From positions 1 through 64,000 of the forward strand of contig NZ_JAPNTZ010000011.1 in the NCBI RefSeq assembly GCF_026626335.1: a stretch of DNA of 64,000 bases. Direction: 5' to 3'. Positions 58,904 through 64,000 of this stretch are shown one piece after another (the first letter of the stretch is position 1; each line of letters begins with the position of its first letter). The position numbers and the translations under genes were made by a program. The stretch comes from Paractinoplanes pyxinae. Its GTDB lineage: Bacteria > Actinomycetota > Actinomycetes > Mycobacteriales > Micromonosporaceae. Under the pieces are notes generated by a model, which had not been told where the DNA came from, did not search any database, and saw nothing but the letters and a program-made list of their open reading frames with translations.

Positions 58904-60464
58904 CCCACCGATCGCGCCACGACCGGCCGTCGGGGTCGTAGGCCAGGCGGTAGGCCGGGGTCGCCCACCACTTCTGATACCAGGGCAGCTTCTCGGTCTC
59001 GTGCGGCATCAACCGGCCCGGCGGACGCGGACCCGTCCGACCGGCCTTGTGCCAGGCCTTGAGCTTGTCGGCGGCGGCGGTCATTTCCCGTACGGCGTCA
59101 GCGGGATCGACCACGGCCAGGTCGTCACGATCCAGGTGCTCCCGCGTCAGCGCGAGCCGCAACTCCCGGGGAAAGTGGCGCGCGCCGTCCCCCAGCCTGG
59201 CCGGGTCGCGGGGTTCCCGCTCGTCGCGCGTGTCGTCGAGGACCGCGTTGGACAGCTCGCTGTCGTGCGTCCACGATCGACGGTTGAAGTTGTCGCTGCC
59301 CACGCTGCACCACACGTCGTCCACCACGCACACCTTGGCGTGCACGTAGATCGGCGTGCCGGCCTCGTTCTCGAGGTCGAACACGTGCACGCGGTCGGGC
59401 GCGGCGCGCGAGCAGAGCGAGATCGCCTCCTCGCGGCCGATCTGGTTGGGCGGCAGCGCGAACCGGCCGTCGACGTCGGGGTGCCGGGGCACCACCGCGA
59501 TCAGGTGCAGCTCGGGGTTGGCCCGCAGCGCGTCGGCGAACAGCCGGGCCACCTCGACCGACCACAGGTACTGGTCCTCCAGGTAGATCAGCCGCCGGGC
59601 CCGCTTGATCGCCTTGGTGTAGCCGCGGGCCACGGTCTGCTCGCCGTTGGGCGCGAAGTCGTACTTGGGGCGCATCGACGGGTAGGTGCGCAGTGTCTGC
59701 ACGGCCAGCGGCCCGCACTCGGGCGGGTCGGGCGGCTGCGGCGGCAGCCGGTCGGCGCTCATGTCGGCGTGCTTGAGCTTGTCGGTCAGCGTCGAGATGG
59801 GACCGTGCTGGTCGAGGTCGTCCGGCTCGTTCCAGCGCTCGCGGAAGGTCAGGTCGAGCACGCCCACCACCGGCCCGTGCAGCTCGAGCTGCACGTCGTG
59901 CCAGGGCGGGTTCGGCCCGTACGCCTTGGCCATGGCCACCGCCTGCGGGTCGCCGAGGTGCCGCTCGTCGTCGCGGCGGCTGTGGCACAGGTCGATGCCG
60001 CCGGCGAAGGCGACGTCGAGCTCGGGCCGGCCCGGGTGGCGCAGCACGACCAGCTTCTGGTGGTGCGAACCGCCCCGGCGTACGCGCTGGTCGAGCAGCA
60101 CCTCGCCGCCGGCCGCCCGGATGTCGTCGCTCAGGCTGCGGTTCTCTTCCTCGCTGTACGCCAGCTTGTCGAGGTGGGAGCGCCAGAGCAAACCCTTGAC
60201 GACCACGCCGCGCTTGGCCGCGGCCGAGAACAGCTCGGCGATCGTCGGGCCCTCGTCGCGCAGGCGCTCGTCGGGGTCGCCGCGCCAGTCGGTGAAGAAG
60301 AGGTGGTCACCCTCGCGAAGACTTTCCACCTCCGTTACCAAACGGTCAAAATATGTTTTGCCGTGAATAAGAGGCTGGGCGGAGTTACCGGTCGACCACG
60401 TGGGTATGGAGGATTCCGGGTTGCCACGCTCCTCCGTTGTGAGGAACCAGTCCGGCAGAGGCAC
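58890..60464 (-). CDS. Phospholipase D-family protein
   Basis: A 524-aa protein with two PLD half-sites. The first, GGSHHQKLVVLRHPG, has His and Lys but Arg in place of the usual Asp of H-x-K-x4-D. The second, YVHAKVCVVDDVWCSVGSDNFNRRSW, is a full H-x-K-x4-D. Other marks are GDHLFFTDWRGDPDERL, VAFAGGIDLCHSRRDD and RLIYLEDQYLWSVE. The family cleaves or transfers phosphodiesters, often phospholipids. No signal peptide is visible. The GTG at 60464 is used, with TACATT seven bases upstream on this strand and homology beginning at PLPDWFL. The ends overlap the convergent PCMT gene by 14 bp. Confidence 0.85.
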   Translation of the reverse strand: MPLPDWFLTTEERGNPESSIPTWSTGNSAQPLIHGKTYFDRLVTEVESLREGDHLFFTDWRGDPDERLRDEGPTIAELFSAAAKRGVVVKGLLWRSHLDKLAYSEEENRSLSDDIRAAGGEVLLDQRVRRGGSHHQKLVVLRHPGRPELDVAFAGGIDLCHSRRDDERHLGDPQAVAMAKAYGPNPPWHDVQLELHGPVVGVLDLTFRERWNEPDDLDQHGPISTLTDKLKHADMSADRLPPQPPDPPECGPLAVQTLRTYPSMRPKYDFAPNGEQTVARGYTKAIKRARRLIYLEDQYLWSVEVARLFADALRANPELHLIAVVPRHPDVDGRFALPPNQIGREEAISLCSRAAPDRVHVFDLENEAGTPIYVHAKVCVVDDVWCSVGSDNFNRRSWTHDSELSNAVLDDTRDEREPRDPARLGDGARHFPRELRLALTREHLDRDDLAVVDPADAVREMTAAADKLKAWHKAGRTGPRPPGRLMPHETEKLPWYQKWWATPAYRLAYDPDGRSWRDRWANRW

Positions 60465-60477
60465 GCCCCCGAATGTA
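60465..60477 (-). promoter_or_regulatory. -10 element before the phospholipase D gene
   Basis: On the minus strand TACATT (60477-60472), seven bases, then the GTG at 60464. A G-run lies between, so the site may serve as a leaderless start or, less likely, as a ribosome site. Confidence 0.4.
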
Positions 60478-60533
60478 GATCGCCGAACCGGTGCGCGCAC
60501 GTCGAGGTGCGCTTCCCTCGAAGGAGTTGTCAG

Positions 60534-60653
60534 ATGAGTGCTGAGCCGATCACCGAAGCCGCCGACCCCGCCCTCGCCGCCGAGAAGGGCCTCCTCATCG
60601 CCGTCCTGCTGCTCGTCCTGATGGGCGCAGGCGCGATGCTGTTCATGGTTTGA
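60534..60653 (+). CDS. 39-aa single-helix membrane peptide
   Basis: ATG at 60534 follows a strong AAGGAG (60521-60526) at eight bases. The peptide has an acidic N-terminus (SAEPITEAADPALAAEKG) and one membrane helix (LLIAVLLLVLMGAGAMLFMV) that ends at the C-terminus, a tail-anchored layout. It is divergent from the phospholipase D gene, and its last 11 bases overlap the convergent methyltransferase gene. No family is recognised. The ribosome site, clean helix and lack of other explanation for the gap support a real gene. Confidence 0.7.
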   Translation: MSAEPITEAADPALAAEKGLLIAVLLLVLMGAGAMLFMV

Positions 60654-61308
60654 CCGCTCGGAACGAGAAGGTCGTCGGTGACGGCGCGCCGCCCTCGGCG
60701 AAGTCCGTCAGGGTGAGGCCGGCGTCGAGCACGGCCCGCAGCAACACGGGCAGGGGGAAATGGGACGCGCCGACCCGGTTGCGCACGCCCTTGTCCGTCC
60801 ACGAGTTCTTCGTCCACCGACCGTCGAGGTAGCCCGGCCTGATGATCACCGCTTCGGGATCGCTGCGGTCCGCGAAACCACCGCAGAAGGCCGGATGCAC
60901 ACCCACGTGCACAAAGACGCCACCCGGCCGGAGCACTCGCCCGACTTCGCGCAGCACGGCCGGGTAGTCGGGCATGTCGGTGTGCACCATCATCGCCACT
61001 GCGGCGGGCACCGACGCGCTCAGCACGGGCAGGCGCGTCGCGTCGGCCCGGGCGATCGGCAGGCGTTCTTTCGCGTACGCCAACATGCCACCCGACAGGT
61101 CGACCCCCACCGGCGTCCAGCCCAGGCCGCCTACCTGAGCCGCGTGCACGCCGGTGCCACAGCCCACTTCGAGGCAGAGACCCCGGCCGGGCCCGAGCAG
61201 TTCGGTCAACTGCCGCCGGATGCCGATCGGGTCGCCCTCGCCCGTCGTGGGCAGGAAGTCGTGCTCGTACCAGTCCGCGATCTCGTCGTACGCCGCCGTC
61301 GGAGCCAT
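60643..61308 (-). CDS. Class I SAM-dependent methyltransferase
   Basis: A 221-aa methyltransferase of the UbiE/type 11 group. GLCLEVGCGTGVHAAQVGGLG is motif I and VGVDLSGGMLAYAKERL motif II. MVHTDMPDYPAVLREVGRVLRPGGVFVHVG covers motifs III and IV. The substrate is unknown. The ATG at 61308 lies one base after the aminopeptidase stop (TGAGATG), so the two genes are coupled. The N-terminal YDEIADWYEHDF is typical of small-molecule methyltransferases. Confidence 0.85.
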   Translation of the reverse strand: MAPTAAYDEIADWYEHDFLPTTGEGDPIGIRRQLTELLGPGRGLCLEVGCGTGVHAAQVGGLGWTPVGVDLSGGMLAYAKERLPIARADATRLPVLSASVPAAVAMMVHTDMPDYPAVLREVGRVLRPGGVFVHVGVHPAFCGGFADRSDPEAVIIRPGYLDGRWTKNSWTDKGVRNRVGASHFPLPVLLRAVLDAGLTLTDFAEGGAPSPTTFSFRAVKP

Positions 61309-61309
61309 C

Positions 61310-62506
61310 TCACAGCACCCACTCGTCGTCGCGGATGATGGTGACCGTGCCGCCCGGGCCGCGGCCGGTCACCGTGATGCCCTCGCCGCCGACCACCACG
61401 TCGGTGTGCACGCTTGACATGTTCAGGCCCAAATCGAGCCGCTGCTGTTCGGTCATGGCGGCGGCGCCCTCGACGGCGAACGGGAAACTCTGCCCCCACG
61501 CCACGTGGCAGCCCGCATTTTCGTCGAACAGCATGTTGTGAAAGACCACGCCCGTACGGGCAATGCGGCTCTCCCGGTCGACCAGGGCCACCTCGCCCAG
61601 GTGGCGCGCGCCCTCGTCGGCCTCCAGATGCGCCCGCACGACGTCGGCCCCCTCGTCGGCCGAGACGCCGGTGATGCGGCCGCCGGTCAGCGTCACGCGG
61701 AGCCCGGTCACCACCTGACCGGCGATCACCACCGGCCGGGTCACCCGCAGCACCCCCTCCGCCCGGTTGCGGTCGGGGCTGGTGAAGACCTCTTCGGTCG
61801 GGATGTTCGGCAGGTACGGGATTCCGGCCTCGTCGATCAGGCCGCCGCCCGTCCAGCGGGTGCCCGGCAGCAGGCCCACGGTGAGGTCGGTGCCCTCACC
61901 CGAATACGTCAGCTCGGTCAGCTGCAGCGCGTCGAGCCGGCGGCCGCGCTCGGCCAGCGTCGCGCTGCGTTCCCGCCAGGCGGCCACGGGGTCGTCGAGA
62001 TCGAGGCGCATGGCCGTGCCGACGGCCTTCCACAACCGGTCGACGTCGGGCTCGCCGAACACCTCACGCGCCCAGCCCGGATTGGGTGCGCCGACCACCA
62101 CCCAGCGCATGCCGCTCATGAGGGCGCGGCGCATCGCCTGCGCCTCCTCGGCCGGGCTGGCGGCGATCTTGGCCGGGTCGAGGCCGTCGAGCAGATGGGG
62201 ATCGGCCTCACCGAGCAGGCGGACCCAGGCCACCCCGGACTCACGCCACTCCCGGATGCGGTTGAGGGCCCACGGGCGTACGGCGGAAAGCTGTTGGACA
62301 CTCGAGTGGGACACCGCCGAGCGGCGCATCGGGCCGTCGGTCCACACCGGCTCGACCCAGGCCGCACCGGCCGCGTACGCCGCCTCGGTCACCGCCCGGG
62401 CGATCTCGACATGGGCCGTGTCAGTGTGCAGAACCACGCCCTGACCCGGCTGAACGTTGATGCCGGCCCGGACGACAAGATCCGCGAATCGCTCGATCAG
62501 CGCCAT
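61310..62506 (-). CDS. M29-family aminopeptidase
   Basis: A 398-aa metallo-aminopeptidase of the M29 family (aminopeptidase T type). ALIERFADLVVRAGINVQPGQ is the usual start. PNIPTEEVFTSPDRNRAEG holds a metal Glu. FHNMLFDENAGCHVAWG and LGLNMSSVHTDVVVGGEG hold the other Glu, His and Asp residues that bind the metal pair. It removes N-terminal residues from peptides in the cytoplasm. The ATG at 62506 has TAACCT seven bases upstream on this strand (62519-62514), a probable leaderless promoter. It leads a two-gene operon with the methyltransferase. Confidence 0.9.
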   Translation of the reverse strand: MALIERFADLVVRAGINVQPGQGVVLHTDTAHVEIARAVTEAAYAAGAAWVEPVWTDGPMRRSAVSHSSVQQLSAVRPWALNRIREWRESGVAWVRLLGEADPHLLDGLDPAKIAASPAEEAQAMRRALMSGMRWVVVGAPNPGWAREVFGEPDVDRLWKAVGTAMRLDLDDPVAAWRERSATLAERGRRLDALQLTELTYSGEGTDLTVGLLPGTRWTGGGLIDEAGIPYLPNIPTEEVFTSPDRNRAEGVLRVTRPVVIAGQVVTGLRVTLTGGRITGVSADEGADVVRAHLEADEGARHLGEVALVDRESRIARTGVVFHNMLFDENAGCHVAWGQSFPFAVEGAAAMTEQQRLDLGLNMSSVHTDVVVGGEGITVTGRGPGGTVTIIRDDEWVL

Positions 62507-62593
62507 GTCTCGCAGGTTATTTCTTTTCGGCCGGTCGTGATGCCCCGCCCCAAGTGAGACTCAGATCAACAGCCACGGATGCACAAGTCGCAG

Positions 62594-62605
62594 TACATTG
62601 ACGGC
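62594..62605 (+). promoter_or_regulatory. Leaderless -10 element before the SEC-C gene
   Basis: TACATT (62594-62599), six bases, then the GTG at 62606. Together with TAACCT on the minus strand (62519-62514) it fills a 99-bp divergent gap. An ATG at 62579 lies upstream of this -10 and has no ribosome site. Confidence 0.55.
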
Positions 62606-63604
62606 GTGTCGACTAAAACGGTGCTGACCAGCGCAGACCTTGAAGAGATCCGGCAGTCCGCCTTGGGCGCGGCCAATCCGCTCGGCGTCGCGGCCGAGGT
62701 GGCCGACGCGGTCGAGGCCGGCCGCCTGGAAGATCCGGCCGACGCCGGCCAGGCCCTGACGCTGGCGGCCGAGATCGCCGAGAGCCGGTCGAAGTACGAC
62801 GCGGCCCTGCGCTACGCCGACGGCGCCCTCGCGGCGCCCGGCGACCGCGACGACAACCAGGTCGCCACCACCCGCGCCGTGCGGGCCCGCATCCTGTTCC
62901 GGGCCGGCCGCGACGACGAGGCGGTGGCCGAGCTCGAGGCCCTGCGCCCGCAGCTGACCACCCAGCCCGACGCGGCCGCGTTCATCACGGCCGCCCTGGT
63001 CGTCGGCAAGCGCTCCCGCCAGGCCGAGGAGTGGCTGACCGAGGCGGTCAAGCTGTCCCTGGCCGAGCGGGCCGCCAACGCCGAGCAGTCCGACGAGCCG
63101 GCCAGCGCCGACGACGCCGGCACGCTGTTCTTCCTGCTGCAGCAGCGGCACCGCCTGCGCCACGCACTGGGCCTGCAGCACGACCACCACGACAACCTGG
63201 CCGAGCGGCTCGAGACCCGGCTGGCCAACGCGAGCGCCGCTCCGGCCGCCGCCGTCAGCGCCGATCTGGTGTTCTTCCCCCAGGCCGAGTTCGCGAGCGT
63301 CCTGAAGCAGTGGCCGGCCCTGGCCGAGCAGTACGGCGCCGACTGGGACGAGCACCGCGCCCGGCTCGAGAAAGAGCTCGTGCGCCTCACCGGCACCGGC
63401 CGCACCGGCCTGGCCGTCTTCCCGGCCACCGCCGACGGCCTGGCCAAGCACGGCGACCCGGCCGAGGAAGGCACCCGCACGGCGTACGCGCGTGAGCTGG
63501 AGGCCGCCCCGAATCACATCCCGTGGCCTCCGGAGCGCAACGGGGCCTGCTGGTGCGGCTCTGGCCTGAAGTACAAGAAGGACTGCCTGCCCCGCTCCCG
63601 CTGA
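62606..63604 (+). CDS. Helical-repeat protein with C-terminal SEC-C zinc motif
   Basis: A 332-aa protein. Residues about 25-170 are a run of amphipathic helices (LEDPADAGQALTLAAEIAES; YDAALRYADGALAAPGD; AVRARILFRAGRDDEAVAEL) of the TPR kind. The C-terminus GACWCGSGLKYKKDC is a SEC-C motif (C-x-C-x8-C then H or C), the zinc tail known from SecA. It usually binds nucleic acid or ribosome-related partners. The middle (LVFFPQAEFASVLKQWPALAEQYG) is conserved-looking but unassigned. The GTG at 62606 is chosen over the upstream ATG because a -10 lies exactly six bases before it. A strong bidirectional terminator follows. Confidence 0.78.
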   Translation: MSTKTVLTSADLEEIRQSALGAANPLGVAAEVADAVEAGRLEDPADAGQALTLAAEIAESRSKYDAALRYADGALAAPGDRDDNQVATTRAVRARILFRAGRDDEAVAELEALRPQLTTQPDAAAFITAALVVGKRSRQAEEWLTEAVKLSLAERAANAEQSDEPASADDAGTLFFLLQQRHRLRHALGLQHDHHDNLAERLETRLANASAAPAAAVSADLVFFPQAEFASVLKQWPALAEQYGADWDEHRARLEKELVRLTGTGRTGLAVFPATADGLAKHGDPAEEGTRTAYARELEAAPNHIPWPPERNGACWCGSGLKYKKDCLPRSR

Positions 63605-63608
63605 CGTG

Positions 63609-63640
63609 AAAGAGGCCCCTTGTGAAAGGGGCCTCTTTTT
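63609..63640. terminator. Bidirectional intrinsic terminator
   Basis: AAAGAGGCCCC (63609-63619) pairs with GGGGCCTCTTT (63628-63638) around an 8-nt loop, followed by TT on the plus strand and preceded by A residues for the minus strand. It separates the convergent SEC-C and pirin genes. Confidence 0.9.
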
Positions 63641-64000
63641 CAGTCGGTGTGGGGCATGCGCTCGGCCGGGATGACGCCGAGGCGGCCCTTCTGGAAGTCC
63701 TCGAAGGCCTGCTTCAGCTCGGCCTGCGTGTTCATCACGAAGGGGCCGTAGTGGGCCACCGGCTCGCGGATCGGCTGCCCGCCCATGATGAACAGCTCCA
63801 TGGCCGGGATGTTGGAGTCCTGGGTGGCGTCGGCCGTCACCCGGATCGCGTCGCCCTTGCCGTGGGCGGCCAGCTGGCCGATCTGGATCGGGCGCCGCTC
63901 GGCCCCGACCGTGCCCCGCCCGGCCAGCACGTAGACCAGCGCGTTGTAGTCCGGCTGCCAGGGCAGGTCGAGCTGGGCCCCCGGCTGCAGGGTGACGTGG
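63640..64000 (-). CDS. Pirin-family protein, C-terminal part (start outside window)
   Basis: The last 120 codons of a pirin (bicupin). ALVYVLAGRGTVGAERRPI and QIGQLAAHGKGDAIRV are the second cupin. SNIPAMELFIMGGQPIREPVAHYGPFVMN is the pirin C-terminal signature (G-x-P-I-x-E-P-V-x-x-x-G-P-F-V-M-N), followed by the last helix QAELKQAFEDFQKGRLG. Bacterial pirins include quercetinases and proteins with other roles; the metal-binding N-terminal cupin is outside the window. The gene is convergent with the SEC-C gene and ends at the shared terminator. Confidence 0.92.
   Translation of the reverse strand, partial: HVTLQPGAQLDLPWQPDYNALVYVLAGRGTVGAERRPIQIGQLAAHGKGDAIRVTADATQDSNIPAMELFIMGGQPIREPVAHYGPFVMNTQAELKQAFEDFQKGRLGVIPAERMPHTD

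Overview
The window is chromosomal DNA of a high-GC actinomycete. The base composition (about 70% G+C by eye), the frequent GTG starts, the many 1-4 bp gene overlaps, leaderless promoters and gene families such as PAC2, TreYZ/GlgX, PPOX split barrels and membrane GGDEF-EAL proteins suggest a Micromonosporaceae member of the Actinoplanes type. That placement is inference; there is no rRNA or tRNA gene here to fix it. No prophage, insertion sequence, transposase, CRISPR array or rRNA/tRNA gene was seen.

Layout. 1-6349: end of a GNAT acetyltransferase with an in-frame repeat block, aroA, an SRPBCC/ArsR pair with its own operator, a secreted beta-propeller protein, trmB and a GAF-PAS-GAF histidine kinase. 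6350-14447: a selenium-binding-protein/methanethiol-oxidase homologue coupled to a His/Met-rich membrane protein behind a Crp-like site, two hydrolases, a PAC2 protein, a c-di-GMP protein (GGDEF-EAL), an EcsC-like protein and a PPOX protein. 14479-21840: a lipoprotein faces a tightly overlapped minus-strand run: KhtT-like subunit, KhtU-like antiporter with a UBP zinc finger, OleA-like synthase, glycosyltransferase, OleC-like ligase, cytochrome P450 and OleD-like reductase. 21870-31312: a divergent alpha-glucan/trehalose locus (GT4 and GH133 leftward; GlgX, TreY, TreZ rightward). 31313-31979: a gene-free block of large nested palindromes. 31980-41295: an uncharacterised protein, a GlnH/GlnX-like pair with a PP2C phosphatase, a second GGDEF-EAL protein, a QueD-like protein and HrpB.

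41441-52486 is a purine-degradation region. 8-oxoguanine deaminase makes urate; uricase, HIU hydrolase and OHCU decarboxylase give allantoin; allantoinase and allantoicase give ureidoglycolate and urea; malate synthase can consume the glyoxylate. The ureidoglycolate-cleaving enzyme is not obvious, and an HpcH/CitE-like protein coupled to malate synthase is a candidate. 52514-64000 holds assorted single genes: GNAT, cupin, an APH-fold protein, DUF3800-like, PCMT, phospholipase D, a 39-aa membrane peptide, a methyltransferase, an M29 aminopeptidase, a SEC-C protein and the C-terminus of a pirin.

The most interesting points are: (1) an oleA/oleC/oleD-like operon without oleB but with a P450 and a glycosyltransferase, which could make a beta-lactone; (2) a CTG start that joins this operon to the antiporter gene; (3) a TANNNT-N6-RTG leaderless promoter pattern before at least seven genes, including a 22-bp divergent promoter shared by two genes; (4) in-frame minisatellite insertions in four unrelated proteins; (5) the 135-bp nested palindrome at 31751-31885; and (6) consensus DnaA boxes in two intergenic regions of the purine locus.
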